Shown: positions 24,807-41,654 of the stretch, one piece after another
How the letters are laid out: each line of letters starts with the position of its first letter
Position numbering within the stretch: position 1 is the stretch's first letter
NCBI RefSeq assembly: GCF_037975245.1
Contig: NC_092561.1
Coordinates: forward strand, 16,499,001-16,563,000
Reading direction: 5' to 3'
Origin: Apostichopus japonicus
Taxonomy: Eukaryota; Echinodermata; Holothuroidea; Aspidochirotida; Stichopodidae
DNA: 64,000 nt
Notes under the pieces: generated by a model
What the model was told of the DNA's origin: nothing
What the model saw: only the letters and a program-made list of their open reading frames with translations
Database searches by the model: none
Position numbers and translations under genes: made by a program

Positions 24807-25576
24807 GGTTTGAAATAAAAATAGATATTGAGTTTTGCTGCTTCAATGAGCTTACTGGTAGCAATGCATCTGGGGTGTTAAGTCAGATCCTAAGGGCTTT
24901 ATTATTAATAGTCTTAGAAATTTGAAACTTGTAACAACTAACGAGGCATATACTACCGCAAGTATTAATCGTTTCGCACCTTTCAATGTTATTAAGTCTG
25001 GAAATTTTAGTCGGTGTGTTACGTAATCAATTCGCAAAGCCAAGCCGAGGGAACGAGCATCAGCTCAAATTTTCCCCCGATCTACTGCGAGAGCCTATTG
25101 AAATGCCCGAGGCAGGTAAACTGTTATGGCAGTGGTATTAAATTTAAGATCTTCCGTGCTTTGAACGATAGAGATATTACTACGTTTTTAAGATTTACTT
25201 CTCTTGTATTGGAGATCGTTAACATACACGCTGATGTGTGTCAACCCATGTTAACACGCTTATAATACCAAGGCGATTAGGATAGAGTGTGTGTGTGTGT
25301 GGATTAGGGGTTATGATTATGAGTTAGGGATAAGCTCACTTTGATTATTGATTAGTGAATTGCATCATGCACGAAGGGAATCACCAACCACCCAGCATAG
25401 AAGTAATAATTACAATAATAATGATAATCATTAAAAAAAAAAAAAAAAAAAAAAAAATAATAATGAGACGACAAGTTGCATGTTCGGAGGGAGAGAAAAA
25501 TCTGCTTTAACTGGTAGATATGATGGCCCTTAAAAGAGCCGTTGGTTTTCGAGAATCCGTCGGAGACAGATACGAT

Positions 25577-25993
<417 letters not shown>

Positions 25994-26705
25994 TCAGTCT
26001 GTGTTCTATCAGTACAAAGATGTAATGAAGCACGGACTACAAGAAACCGCACGTTATAAGCAGCTCCCCTCAAACAACCCGCTAATCGCGTCACTCGACC
26101 TGTGCTCGATTCTGATTGGCCGAGTGCGACAGCCGCGAGTCGTTCTGATTAGCTAAGCGGCAATGGCAAATTTCAGGAGCCTAATTTAAGCGAACGGTAG
26201 TCGAAACTGCTCATGCCGGGCAGGAAAATGGTAGTCACTTTCATAAAGTATCTATTTCTTAGACTTTCTGCCATTTAAAATGACGAAAAATTGTTGAAAA
26301 CTCTTATCGAAAACCCTCCAGCTTCGCATTTGACAGTCAGTCAGCAATCCCCAATTGTGACGTCATGAACATTACCTTCGTCGATTGGTCAGATTAGGCT
26401 AACACAGAGTTAGCGTCAAGTGTAATTTTACGTGTGATATTTTAACGGAATGACAGGGTGAAGCCAATATTCGACCATTCGGGACAAATTTGGCCTTATC
26501 GAATTCACCCCTCACCGATATTTCATAACATAGAACATCACACGACGAACAAGAAACGGCATCAAACTCCGCCGAGCTTCCATTCCCACGGGTTCTGATG
26601 CAGACATCGGGGTAGTTCGCTTACGTCCGTTCAAAACATCGCCTGCTTGACGGGTATCGCTAATATAATGCCACACATTGAGGGACTTTCTACATTTTAC
26701 TGTGA

Positions 26706-27047
<342 letters not shown>

Positions 27048-28068
27048 ATGCATCTTTCCTGTCACGAAGACGAATCGAAATCCAACGGCTCTTTTAAGGG
27101 CCATCAAATATCCCCAGAGAGAGTTACTCATTCCTCTCCCTCGAAACATGCAATTCGTCGTCTTAATTCTTTTCTTTGTGTGAGTGAATGTATGTGTGTG
27201 TGTATGTATACGCCAGCATCGGGCAAAATAAGTTATATGCATAGGCAATTTTGCTAGAAATTTCAAAACACCGTAATTGAAATCCACCCCCTCCCTCAAG
27301 TGAAGTCCCCCCCCCCTTTAGTAATCCTACCTAATTGGCTCTTCAGTTCCGACCTCCTGTTTGTTTATATAGACAACTTTCCCTAGGAAAAAAAAAGAAG
27401 TGTCTATTCTACAAAACTTCAATATTATCCCCCGTAGGACCTCTTGCGAAGGTCGAGCAGGGGTAAACTCCTTTTATTTATACTCAAGTGAAGTCGGTTA
27501 TTATACGTAATAAAATTCTGCAACAACCCCCAGTTCACCAATACAGCAAACCAGTGAAGTTCTAAGACATACGACCCAAGAAGCAAGACAATACGAACTT
27601 CCCCCACCCCTCCACCCCCCTCCCGAATCGCTACTTGTCCATTGAACACAATGCATGCACGACTGTACCGTTACACGATTAGTCCCAAATGCGAGACAAC
27701 ATATCATTTGAAAATGCGCCCTTTTTTACCACTGCCAGAACAGTTTCCCTTGCCTCGGGCATTTTATTTGGCTCACGCGGTAGATCACTGGTAATGTGAG
27801 CCGAGGAAGTTACTTTTCCAAGCTCGCTAGGCTTGGCGAGTCGATTACGTAACACGCATGCTATTGTTCCAGACTAATTAGCTAGAAAGGTGCAGAAGTT
27901 GACAGTGGCGAAAAATGAACGTCAGTCTTACTAAAGAGCGGATTTTCATATGTGGCTATGTCGCGATCATCGCAAGTGAAACTATTGAGTGTTTGTGTGT
28001 GGTGGGGGAGGACTTAGAGGTTATTTATCGTTATTGTTGGATTTATTATGGATTATTATGGATTCTAA

Positions 28069-28819
28069 TACCTGTCTTGTCTCCTTACACCGTACAAACC
28101 TAGCAGAACCCTACGGTCATCATCGCAGGAATTGCTCAAGGAGAAGAGAACAAGATGCAAGACCGGCGACAGAGCCTTCTCAGTCAGCGCTCCCAGAATG
28201 CCTATACCGAACTCTGTGAGTGTATGCATTTCTCTTACCACTTTTAAAAACTGCTTTGAAAGCATATTATGTTAGACTCGCTTTTACTGTGTGATTGACT
28301 GTGTTTTAACTGTTATTGTGCATAGATACTACGTTTGGAACTAGTTACTTAATTCTGAACATTTTATTTTTTTTAATATTTATCTTTCATTTATTTAGTA
28401 CGTTTAGACTCTATTTTGTATCGTTCAGTATTGGGTATTTGATCTGTTTTAGGATTTGTAATAATTCTCTTACTGTAATGTTTTTTTTTTTTTTTTAATT
28501 TAAAAATTTTCATTTATTTACTACGTTTAGGGCTCTATTTTGTATCGTTTAGTATTTAGGCTTTTACAATAATTCTCTTACTGTACTATAGTTCCTCATA
28601 CTTATATATATTTAAACCTGGACTATGATTGAATCTATTTACATGCTTCTTAAATTGTTTTGGACTATATGCGTTTTAGTATCGTTTAGTACGGGTGTGT
28701 TTTTTTTTTTTTTTTTATATTGTTGCCTTTGGCTTTTACTTCTTTTTTTTTTCTTTTTTTGGCGCAGCTTTGCTGATTATGCGCTATATAAATATCACTT
28801 ATTAATATTATTATTATCG
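28069..28819 (+). mobile_element. CR1/L2-like LINE remnant, unit 6
   Basis: Same fragment with one T fewer near 28454 and one more in the T run near 28690. Confidence 0.85.
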
Positions 28820-29022
28820 ATAAACGGGCCCCAGAACGTGATCAACTACACGGTCAATGGCTTGAGAGTAACAGGTATATATGATACAATGTTAGATACT
28901 TAAAATAAGAGACAACGAAACTGCATGTTTGAGGAGGGGGAGATAAGTCTGCCGTTTCTGGAATATAGGATGGCCCTTAAAAGAGCCGTTGGATGTCGAG
29001 CCTTCTACACGAGAAGAACAAT

Positions 29023-29394
29023 CTACTTGGAGGTGGTGTACTTGGTGACAGCCTTGGTACCCTCTGAGACGGCATGCTTGGCGAGCTCACCAGGCAGCAA
29101 CAGTCTGACGGCGGTCTGGACCTCCCGACTGGTGATGGTGGACTTCCTGTTGTAGTGGGCCAAACGGGAAGCTTCGGCGGCGATACGCTCGAAGATGTCG
29201 TTCACGAAGCTGTTCATGATAGACATAGCACGGCTAGAGATACCGGTGTCTGGGTGGACCTGCTTCATGACTTTGTAGATGTAGATACTGTAAGTCTCAC
29301 GCCTGGTCCTTCGCCTCTTCTTGTCTCCTGGGTTGCGAGGTGCCTTGGACTTGGCGGCCTTCTTTGCTCCCTTTCCTGCAGCTTTTGGTGCCAT
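29023..29394 (-). CDS. H2B: Histone H2B, unit 6
   Basis: The product is identical to the unit 1 H2B. The 3' hairpin at 28972-28987 has the normal 16 nt. It is divergent from H2A at 29759. Confidence 0.98.
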   Translation of the reverse strand: MAPKAAGKGAKKAAKSKAPRNPGDKKRRRTRRETYSIYIYKVMKQVHPDTGISSRAMSIMNSFVNDIFERIAAEASRLAHYNRKSTITSREVQTAVRLLLPGELAKHAVSEGTKAVTKYTTSK

Positions 29395-29758
29395 TTTGGA
29401 CGTGAAGTTTTCGTTGCGATACGGTAAGTAAAGCGATGAGTGAATGAGTGTCCTCCACGCTGCGAAATGTATTTATGACAGATTTGATATCACTTCAGCG
29501 AAGCAGAAAAACTTCCCATATTGACAAAGCACGTGCTATGCATTGCACAGCACACACGAGCTGGCCAATCACAATGCGGAAGCTTTTCTTAATTCTTTCA
29601 CGCATTGTACGATCAGGGCAAAGGGTGGCAAAGAATCCCCTCATAAGGGCACTGTGCTGTAGCTTTAGAGTCCGGACTACTTGAATGAGAGCTTTCCGGC
29701 AGGCAAATCATTTCTTTGATTCGTTTCAAGTCGAAAACATACCCAAATTTACTTCATC

Positions 29759-30139
29759 ATGACTGGCAGGGGCAAAGGTGGTAAGGCCAGGGCAAAGGCC
29801 AAGAGTCGATCTGCAAGAGCAGGGCTTCAATTCCCAGTAGGTCGTGTACACAGGTTCCTGCGAAGAGGAAATTACGCCCAGAGGATCGGCGCTGGCGCAC
29901 CCGTCTACCTGGCTGCCGTACTAGAATACCTCGCCGCCGAGATCTTGGAATTGGCCGGTAACGCTGCACGTGACAACAAGAAGACCAGGATCATCCCCCG
30001 TCATCTCCAACTCGCCATCCGAAACGACGAGGAGTTGAACAAACTCTTGAGCGGAGTCACCATCGCCCAGGGAGGTGTTCTTCCAAACATCCAGGCTGTC
30101 CTTCTACCCAAGAAGACATCCGGAGGCAAGAAGGCTTAA
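29759..30139 (+). CDS. H2A: Histone H2A, unit 6
   Basis: The product is identical to the unit 1 H2A. The 3' hairpin is at 30178-30193. Confidence 0.98.
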   Translation: MTGRGKGGKARAKAKSRSARAGLQFPVGRVHRFLRRGNYAQRIGAGAPVYLAAVLEYLAAEILELAGNAARDNKKTRIIPRHLQLAIRNDEELNKLLSGVTIAQGGVLPNIQAVLLPKKTSGGKKA

Positions 30140-31330
30140 AGGGGAGGTTGCATTGCAATCGCCCATCGATTACCAACGGCTCTTTTAAGGGCCATCAAAT
30201 CACCCAGAAAGACATACTCATTCCTCTCCTCAAACATGCTTGCGTCAGTGTCTTATTTCTCCTTTTAAGTTAGATGTATCAGCTAGCTGCAACCCTAATA
30301 ATCGTGGGGCTTCGGACCCTCAGCCAAAAACCAAAGGTCAGAAACCCCAAGATTTGAGTGAAAACTCCTGCTGGACAGAAATCTAACATCCCATAAAATA
30401 AAAAAAATTAAAAAACTATATATAATGTATGTAGGGAACTTTTCACATGATTTTGGCCGCAGGTTTTATGAATTAAGTATTTAGCAAGAGATCTTGGATT
30501 AGGGGATAAAGGGAACTTATTATTATTATTATTATTTATTAATAATTTTTGTAACTTTTGGGGTTTGAAATAAAAATAGATATTGAGTTTTGCTGCTTCA
30601 ATGAGCTTACTGGTAGCAATGCATCTGGGGTGTTAAGTCAGATCCTAAGGGCTTTATTATTAATAGTCTTAGAAATTTGAAACTTGTAACAACTAACGAG
30701 GCATATACTACCGCAAGTATTAATCGTTTCGCACCTTTCAATGTTATTAAGTCTGGAAATTTTAGTCGGTGTGTTACGTAATCAATTCGCAAAGCCAAGC
30801 CGAGGGAACGAGCATCAGCTCAAATTTTCCCCCGATCTACTGCGAGAGCCTATTGAAATGCCCGAGGCAGGTAAACTGTTATGGCAGTGGTATTAAATTT
30901 AAGATCTTCCGTGCTTTGAACGATAGAGATATTACTACGTTTTTAAGATTTACTTCTCTTGTATTGGAGATCGTTAACATACACGCTGATGTGTGTCAAC
31001 CCATGTTAACACGCTTATAATACCAAGGCGATTAGGATAGAGTGTGTGTGTGTGTGGATTAGGGGTTATGATTATGAGTTAGGGATAAGCTCACTTTGAT
31101 TATTGATTAGTGAATTGCATCATGCACGAAGGGAATCACCAACCACCCAGCATAGAAGTAATAATTACAATAATAATGATAATCATTAAAAAAAAAAAAA
31201 AAAAAAAAAAATAATAATGAGACGACAAGTTGCATGTTCGGAGGGAGAGAAAAATCTGCTTTAACTGGTAGATATGATGGCCCTTAAAAGAGCCGTTGGT
31301 TTTCGAGAATCCGTCGGAGACAGATACGAT

Positions 31331-31747
<417 letters not shown>

Positions 31748-32459
31748 TCAGTCTGTGTTCTATCAGTACAAAGATGTAATGAAGCACGGACTACAAGAAA
31801 CCGCACGTTATAAGCAGCTCCCCTCAAACAACCCGCTAATCGCGTCACTCGACCTGTGCTCGATTCTGATTGGCCGAGTGCGACAGCCGCGAGTCGTTCT
31901 GATTAGCTAAGCGGCAATGGCAAATTTCAGGAGCCTAATTTAAGCGAACGGTAGTCGAAACTGCTCATGCCGGGCAGGAAAATGGTAGTCACTTTCATAA
32001 AGTATCTATTTCTTAGACTTTCTGCCATTTAAAATGACGAAAAATTGTTGAAAACTCTTATCGAAAACCCTCCAGCTTCGCATTTGACAGTCAGTCAGCA
32101 ATCCCCAATTGTGACGTCATGAACATTACCTTCGTCGATTGGTCAGATTAGGCTAACACAGAGTTAGCGTCAAGTGTAATTTTACGTGTGATATTTTAAC
32201 GGAATGACAGGGTGAAGCCAATATTCGACCATTCGGGACAAATTTGGCCTTATCGAATTCACCCCTCACCGATATTTCATAACATAGAACATCACACGAC
32301 GAACAAGAAACGGCATCAAACTCCGCCGAGCTTCCATTCCCACGGGTTCTGATGCAGACATCGGGGTAGTTCGCTTACGTCCGTTCAAAACATCGCCTGC
32401 TTGACGGGTATCGCTAATATAATGCCACACATTGAGGGACTTTCTACATTTTACTGTGA

Positions 32460-32801
<342 letters not shown>

Positions 32802-33824
32802 ATGCATCTTTCCTGTCACGAAGACGAATCGAAATCCAACGGCTCTTTTAAGGGCCATCAAATATCCCCAGAGAGAGTTACTCATTCCTCTCCCTCGAAA
32901 CATGCAATTCGTCGTCTTAATTCTTTTCTTTGTGTGAGTGAATGTATGTGTGTGTGTATGTATACGCCAGCATCGGGCAAAATAAGTTATATGCATAGGC
33001 AATTTTGCTAGAAATTTCAAAACACCGTAATTGAAATCCACCCCCTCCCTCAAGTGAAGTCCCCCCCCCCTTTAGTAATCCCTACCTAATTGGCTCTTCA
33101 GTTCCGACCTCCTGTTTGTTTATATAGACAACTTTCCCTAGGAAAAAAAAAGAAGTGTCTATTCTACAAAACTTCAATATTATCCCCCGTAGGACCTCTT
33201 GCGAAGGTCGAGCAGGGGTAAACTCCTTTTATTTATACTCAAGTGAAGTCGGTTATTATACGTAATAAAATTCTGCAACAACCCCCAGTTCACCAATACA
33301 GCAAACCAGTGAAGTTCTAAGACATACGACCCAAGAAGCAAGACAATACGAACTTCCCCCACCCCTCCACCCCCCTCCCGAATCGCTACTTGTCCATTGA
33401 ACACAATGCATGCACGACTGTACCGTTACACGATTAGTCCCAAATGCGAGACAACATATCATTTGAAAATGCGCCCTTTTTTTACCACTGCCAGAACAGT
33501 TTCCCTTGCCTCGGGCATTTTATTTGGCTCACGCGGTAGATCACTGGTAATGTGAGCCGAGGAAGTTACTTTTCCAAGCTCGCTAGGCTTGGCGAGTCGA
33601 TTACGTAACACGCATGCTATTGTTCCAGACTAATTAGCTAGAAAGGTGCAGAAGTTGACAGTGGCGAAAAATGAACGTCAGTCTTACTAAAGAGCGGATT
33701 TTCATATGTGGCTATGTCGCGATCATCGCAAGTGAAACTATTGAGTGTTTGTGTGTGGTGGGGGAGGACTTAGAGGTTATTTATCGTTATTGTTGGATTT
33801 ATTATGGATTATTATGGATTCTAA

Positions 33825-34575
33825 TACCTGTCTTGTCTCCTTACACCGTACAAACCTAGCAGAACCCTACGGTCATCATCGCAGGAATTGCTCAAGGAGA
33901 AGAGAACAAGATGCAAGACCGGCGACAGAGCCTTCTCAGTCAGCGCTCCCAGAATGCCTATACCGAACTCTGTGAGTGTATGCATTTCTCTTACCACTTT
34001 TAAAAACTGCTTTGAAAGCATATTATGTTAGACTCGCTTTTACTGTGTGATTGACTGTGTTTTAACTGTTATTGTGCATAGATACTACGTTTGGAACTAG
34101 TTACTTAATTCTGAACATTTTATTTTTTTTAATATTTATCTTTCATTTATTTAGTACGTTTAGACTCTATTTTGTATCGTTCAGTATTGGGTATTTGATC
34201 TGTTTTAGGATTTTGTAATAATTCTCTTACTGTAATGTTTTTTTTTTTTTTTTAATTTAAAAATTTTCATTTATTTACTACGTTTAGGGCTCTATTTTGT
34301 ATCGTTTAGTATTTAGGCTTTTACAATAATTCTCTTACTGTACTATAGTTCCTCATACTTATATATATTTAAACCTGGACTATGATTGAATCTATTTACA
34401 TGCTTCTTAAATTGTTTTGGACTATATGCGTTTTAGTATCGTTTAGTACGGGTGTGTTTTTTTTTTTTTTTTATATTGTTGCCTTTGGCTTTTACTTCTT
34501 TTTTTTTTCTTTTTTTGGCGCAGCTTTGCTGATTATGCGCTATATAAATATCACTTATTAATATTATTATTATCG
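33825..34575 (+). mobile_element. CR1/L2-like LINE remnant, unit 7
   Basis: Same fragment at the same unit offset as in unit 1. Confidence 0.85.
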
Positions 34576-34779
34576 ATAAACGGGCCCCAGAACGTGATCA
34601 ACTACACGGTCAATGGCTTGAGAGTAACAGGTATATATGATACAATGTTAGATTACTTAAAATAAGAGACAACGAAACTGCATGTTTGAGGAGGGGGAGA
34701 TAAGTCTGCCGTTTCTGGAATATAGGATGGCCCTTAAAAGAGCCGTTGGATGTCGAGCCTTCTACACGAGAAGAACAAT

Positions 34780-35151
34780 CTACTTGGAGGTGGTGTACTT
34801 GGTGACAGCCTTGGTACCCTCTGAGACGGCATGCTTGGCGAGCTCACCAGGCAGCAACAGTCTGACGGCGGTCTGGACCTCCCGACTGGTGATGGTGGAC
34901 TTCCTGTTGTAGTGGGCCAAACGGGAAGCTTCGGCGGCGATACGCTCGAAGATGTCGTTCACGAAGCTGTTCATGATAGACATAGCACGGCTAGAGATAC
35001 CGGTGTCTGGGTGGACCTGCTTCATGACTTTGTAGATGTAGATACTGTAAGTCTCACGCCTGGTCCTTCGCCTCTTCTTGTCTCCTGGGTTGCGAGGTGC
35101 CTTGGACTTGGCGGCCTTCTTTGCTCCCTTTCCTGCAGCTTTTGGTGCCAT
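34780..35151 (-). CDS. H2B: Histone H2B, unit 7
   Basis: The product is identical to the unit 1 H2B. The 3' hairpin is at 34729-34744. It is divergent from H2A at 35516. Confidence 0.98.
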   Translation of the reverse strand: MAPKAAGKGAKKAAKSKAPRNPGDKKRRRTRRETYSIYIYKVMKQVHPDTGISSRAMSIMNSFVNDIFERIAAEASRLAHYNRKSTITSREVQTAVRLLLPGELAKHAVSEGTKAVTKYTTSK

Positions 35152-35515
35152 TTTGGACGTGAAGTTTTCGTTGCGATACGGTAAGTAAAGCGATGAGTGA
35201 ATGAGTGTCCTCCACGCTGCGAAATGTATTTATGACAGATTTGATATCACTTCAGCGAAGCAGAAAAACTTCCCATATTGACAAAGCACGTGCTATGCAT
35301 TGCACAGCACACACGAGCTGGCCAATCACAATGCGGAAGCTTTTCTTAATTCTTTCACGCATTGTACGATCAGGGCAAAGGGTGGCAAAGAATCCCCTCA
35401 TAAGGGCACTGTGCTGTAGCTTTAGAGTCCGGACTACTTGAATGAGAGCTTTCCGGCAGGCAAATCATTTCTTTGATTCGTTTCAAGTCGAAAACATACC
35501 CAAATTTACTTCATC

Positions 35516-35896
35516 ATGACTGGCAGGGGCAAAGGTGGTAAGGCCAGGGCAAAGGCCAAGAGTCGATCTGCAAGAGCAGGGCTTCAATTCCCAGTAGGTC
35601 GTGTACACAGGTTCCTGCGAAGAGGAAATTACGCCCAGAGGATCGGCGCTGGCGCACCCGTCTACCTGGCTGCCGTACTAGAATACCTCGCCGCCGAGAT
35701 CTTGGAATTGGCCGGTAACGCTGCACGTGACAACAAGAAGACCAGGATCATCCCCCGTCATCTCCAACTCGCCATCCGAAACGACGAGGAGTTGAACAAA
35801 CTCTTGAGCGGAGTCACCATCGCCCAGGGAGGTGTTCTTCCAAACATCCAGGCTGTCCTTCTACCCAAGAAGACATCCGGAGGCAAGAAGGCTTAA
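35516..35896 (+). CDS. H2A: Histone H2A, unit 7
   Basis: The product is identical to the unit 1 H2A. The 3' hairpin is at 35935-35950. Confidence 0.98.
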   Translation: MTGRGKGGKARAKAKSRSARAGLQFPVGRVHRFLRRGNYAQRIGAGAPVYLAAVLEYLAAEILELAGNAARDNKKTRIIPRHLQLAIRNDEELNKLLSGVTIAQGGVLPNIQAVLLPKKTSGGKKA

Positions 35897-37088
35897 AGGG
35901 GAGGTTGCATTGCAATCGCCCATCGATTACCAACGGCTCTTTTAAGGGCCATCAAATCACCCAGAAAGACATACTCATTCCTCTCCTCAAACATGCTTGC
36001 GTCAGTGTCTTATTTCTCCTTTTAAGTTAGATGTATCAGCTAGCTGCAACCCTAATAATCGTGGGGCTTCGGACCCTCAGCCAAAAACCAAAGGTCAGAA
36101 ACCCCAAGATTTGAGTGAAAACTCCTGCTGGACAGAAATCTAACATCCCATAAAATAAAAAAAATTAAAAAACTATATATAATGTATGTAGGGAACTTTT
36201 CACATGATTTTGGCCGCAGGTTTTATGAATTAAGTATTTAGCAAGAGATCTTGGATTAGGGGATAAAGGGAACTTATTATTATTATTATTATTTATTAAT
36301 AATTTTTGTAACTTTTGGGGTTTGAAATAAAAATAGATATTGAGTTTTGCTGCTTCAATGAGCTTACTGGTAGCAATGCATCTGGGGTGTTAAGTCAGAT
36401 CCTAAGGGCTTTATTATTAATAGTCTTAGAAATTTGAAACTTGTAACAACTAACGAGGCATATACTACCGCAAGTATTAATCGTTTCGCACCTTTCAATG
36501 TTATTAAGTCTGGAAATTTTAGTCGGTGTGTTACGTAATCAATTCGCAAAGCCAAGCCGAGGGAACGAGCATCAGCTCAAATTTTCCCCCGATCTACTGC
36601 GAGAGCCTATTGAAATGCCCGAGGCAGGTAAACTGTTATGGCAGTGGTATTAAATTTAAGATCTTCCGTGCTTTGAACGATAGAGATATTACTACGTTTT
36701 TAAGATTTACTTCTCTTGTATTGGAGATCGTTAACATACACGCTGATGTGTGTCAACCCATGTTAACACGCTTATAATACCAAGGCGATTAGGATAGAGT
36801 GTGTGTGTGTGTGGATTAGGGGTTATGATTATGAGTTAGGGATAAGCTCACTTTGATTATTGATTAGTGAATTGCATCATGCACGAAGGGAATCACCAAC
36901 CACCCAGCATAGAAGTAATAATTACAATAATAATGATAATCATTAAAAAAAAAAAAAAAAAAAAAAAAATAATAATGAGACGACAAGTTGCATGTTCGGA
37001 GGGAGAGAAAAATCTGCTTTAACTGGTAGATATGATGGCCCTTAAAAGAGCCGTTGGTTTTCGAGAATCCGTCGGAGACAGATACGAT

Positions 37089-37505
<417 letters not shown>

Positions 37506-38217
37506 TCAGTCTGTGTTCTATCAGTACAAAGATGTAATGAAGCACGGACTACAAGAAACCGCACGTTATAAGCAGCTCCCCTCAAACAACCCGCTAATCG
37601 CGTCACTCGACCTGTGCTCGATTCTGATTGGCCGAGTGCGACAGCCGCGAGTCGTTCTGATTAGCTAAGCGGCAATGGCAAATTTCAGGAGCCTAATTTA
37701 AGCGAACGGTAGTCGAAACTGCTCATGCCGGGCAGGAAAATGGTAGTCACTTTCATAAAGTATCTATTTCTTAGACTTTCTGCCATTTAAAATGACGAAA
37801 AATTGTTGAAAACTCTTATCGAAAACCCTCCAGCTTCGCATTTGACAGTCAGTCAGCAATCCCCAATTGTGACGTCATGAACATTACCTTCGTCGATTGG
37901 TCAGATTAGGCTAACACAGAGTTAGCGTCAAGTGTAATTTTACGTGTGATATTTTAACGGAATGACAGGGTGAAGCCAATATTCGACCATTCGGGACAAA
38001 TTTGGCCTTATCGAATTCACCCCTCACCGATATTTCATAACATAGAACATCACACGACGAACAAGAAACGGCATCAAACTCCGCCGAGCTTCCATTCCCA
38101 CGGGTTCTGATGCAGACATCGGGGTAGTTCGCTTACGTCCGTTCAAAACATCGCCTGCTTGACGGGTATCGCTAATATAATGCCACACATTGAGGGACTT
38201 TCTACATTTTACTGTGA

Positions 38218-38559
<342 letters not shown>

Positions 38560-39582
38560 ATGCATCTTTCCTGTCACGAAGACGAATCGAAATCCAACGG
38601 CTCTTTTAAGGGCCATCAAATATCCCCAGAGAGAGTTACTCATTCCTCTCCCTCGAAACATGCAATTCGTCGTCTTAATTCTTTTCTTTGTGTGAGTGAA
38701 TGTATGTGTGTGTGTATGTATACGCCAGCATCGGGCAAAATAAGTTATATGCATAGGCAATTTTGCTAGAAATTTCAAAACACCGTAATTGAAATCCACC
38801 CCCTCCCTCAAGTGAAGTCCCCCCCCCCTTTAGTAATCCCTACCTAATTGGCTCTTCAGTTCCGACCTCCTGTTTGTTTATATAGACAACTTTCCCTAGG
38901 AAAAAAAAAGAAGTGTCTATTCTACAAAACTTCAATATTATCCCCCGTAGGACCTCTTGCGAAGGTCGAGCAGGGGTAAACTCCTTTTATTTATACTCAA
39001 GTGAAGTCGGTTATTATACGTAATAAAATTCTGCAACAACCCCCAGTTCACCAATACAGCAAACCAGTGAAGTTCTAAGACATACGACCCAAGAAGCAAG
39101 ACAATACGAACTTCCCCCACCCCTCCACCCCCCTCCCGAATCGCTACTTGTCCATTGAACACAATGCATGCACGACTGTACCGTTACACGATTAGTCCCA
39201 AATGCGAGACAACATATCATTTGAAAATGCGCCCTTTTTTTACCACTGCCAGAACAGTTTCCCTTGCCTCGGGCATTTTATTTGGCTCACGCGGTAGATC
39301 ACTGGTAATGTGAGCCGAGGAAGTTACTTTTCCAAGCTCGCTAGGCTTGGCGAGTCGATTACGTAACACGCATGCTATTGTTCCAGACTAATTAGCTAGA
39401 AAGGTGCAGAAGTTGACAGTGGCGAAAAATGAACGTCAGTCTTACTAAAGAGCGGATTTTCATATGTGGCTATGTCGCGATCATCGCAAGTGAAACTATT
39501 GAGTGTTTGTGTGTGGTGGGGGAGGACTTAGAGGTTATTTATCGTTATTGTTGGATTTATTATGGATTATTATGGATTCTAA

Positions 39583-40333
39583 TACCTGTCTTGTCTCCTT
39601 ACACCGTACAAACCTAGCAGAACCCTACGGTCATCATCGCAGGAATTGCTCAAGGAGAAGAGAACAAGATGCAAGACCGGCGACAGAGCCTTCTCAGTCA
39701 GCGCTCCCAGAATGCCTATACCGAACTCTGTGAGTGTATGCATTTCTCTTACCACTTTTAAAAACTGCTTTGAAAGCATATTATGTTAGACTCGCTTTTA
39801 CTGTGTGATTGACTGTGTTTTAACTGTTATTGTGCATAGATACTACGTTTGGAACTAGTTACTTAATTCTGAACATTTTATTTTTTTTAATATTTATCTT
39901 TCATTTATTTAGTACGTTTAGACTCTATTTTGTATCGTTCAGTATTGGGTATTTGATCTGTTTTAGGATTTTGTAATAATTCTCTTACTGTAATGTTTTT
40001 TTTTTTTTTTTAATTTAAAAATTTTCATTTATTTACTACGTTTAGGGCTCTATTTTGTATCGTTTAGTATTTAGGCTTTTACAATAATTCTCTTACTGTA
40101 CTATAGTTCCTCATACTTATATATATTTAAACCTGGACTATGATTGAATCTATTTACATGCTTCTTAAATTGTTTTGGACTATATGCGTTTTAGTATCGT
40201 TTAGTACGGGTGTGTTTTTTTTTTTTTTTTATATTGTTGCCTTTGGCTTTTACTTCTTTTTTTTTTCTTTTTTTGGCGCAGCTTTGCTGATTATGCGCTA
40301 TATAAATATCACTTATTAATATTATTATTATCG
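39583..40333 (+). mobile_element. CR1/L2-like LINE remnant, unit 8
   Basis: Same fragment at the same unit offset as in unit 1. Confidence 0.85.
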
Positions 40334-40537
40334 ATAAACGGGCCCCAGAACGTGATCAACTACACGGTCAATGGCTTGAGAGTAACAGGTATATATGATA
40401 CAATGTTAGATTACTTAAAATAAGAGACAACGAAACTGCATGTTTGAGGAGGGGGAGATAAGTCTGCCGTTTCTGGAATATAGGATGGCCCTTAAAAGAG
40501 CCGTTGGATGTCGAGCCTTCTACACGAGAAGAACAAT

Positions 40538-40909
40538 CTACTTGGAGGTGGTGTACTTGGTGACAGCCTTGGTACCCTCTGAGACGGCATGCTTGGCGAG
40601 CTCACCAGGCAGCAACAGTCTGACGGCGGTCTGGACCTCCCGACTGGTGATGGTGGACTTCCTGTTGTAGTGGGCCAAACGGGAAGCTTCGGCGGCGATA
40701 CGCTCGAAGATGTCGTTCACGAAGCTGTTCATGATAGACATAGCACGGCTAGAGATACCGGTGTCTGGGTGGACCTGCTTCATGACTTTGTAGATGTAGA
40801 TACTGTAAGTCTCACGCCTGGTCCTTCGCCTCTTCTTGTCTCCTGGGTTGCGAGGTGCCTTGGACTTGGCGGCCTTCTTTGCTCCCTTTCCTGCAGCTTT
40901 TGGTGCCAT
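40538..40909 (-). CDS. H2B: Histone H2B, unit 8
   Basis: The product is identical to the unit 1 H2B. The 3' hairpin is at 40487-40502. It is divergent from H2A at 41274. Confidence 0.98.
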   Translation of the reverse strand: MAPKAAGKGAKKAAKSKAPRNPGDKKRRRTRRETYSIYIYKVMKQVHPDTGISSRAMSIMNSFVNDIFERIAAEASRLAHYNRKSTITSREVQTAVRLLLPGELAKHAVSEGTKAVTKYTTSK

Positions 40910-41273
40910 TTTGGACGTGAAGTTTTCGTTGCGATACGGTAAGTAAAGCGATGAGTGAATGAGTGTCCTCCACGCTGCGAAATGTATTTATGACAGATTT
41001 GATATCACTTCAGCGAAGCAGAAAAACTTCCCATATTGACAAAGCACGTGCTATGCATTGCACAGCACACACGAGCTGGCCAATCACAATGCGGAAGCTT
41101 TTCTTAATTCTTTCACGCATTGTACGATCAGGGCAAAGGGTGGCAAAGAATCCCCTCATAAGGGCACTGTGCTGTAGCTTTAGAGTCCGGACTACTTGAA
41201 TGAGAGCTTTCCGGCAGGCAAATCATTTCTTTGATTCGTTTCAAGTCGAAAACATACCCAAATTTACTTCATC

Positions 41274-41654
41274 ATGACTGGCAGGGGCAAAGGTGGTAAG
41301 GCCAGGGCAAAGGCCAAGAGTCGATCTGCAAGAGCAGGGCTTCAATTCCCAGTAGGTCGTGTACACAGGTTCCTGCGAAGAGGAAATTACGCCCAGAGGA
41401 TCGGCGCTGGCGCACCCGTCTACCTGGCTGCCGTACTAGAATACCTCGCCGCCGAGATCTTGGAATTGGCCGGTAACGCTGCACGTGACAACAAGAAGAC
41501 CAGGATCATCCCCCGTCATCTCCAACTCGCCATCCGAAACGACGAGGAGTTGAACAAACTCTTGAGCGGAGTCACCATCGCCCAGGGAGGTGTTCTTCCA
41601 AACATCCAGGCTGTCCTTCTACCCAAGAAGACATCCGGAGGCAAGAAGGCTTAA
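41274..41654 (+). CDS. H2A: Histone H2A, unit 8
   Basis: The product is identical to the unit 1 H2A. The 3' hairpin is at 41693-41708. Confidence 0.98.
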   Translation: MTGRGKGGKARAKAKSRSARAGLQFPVGRVHRFLRRGNYAQRIGAGAPVYLAAVLEYLAAEILELAGNAARDNKKTRIIPRHLQLAIRNDEELNKLLSGVTIAQGGVLPNIQAVLLPKKTSGGKKA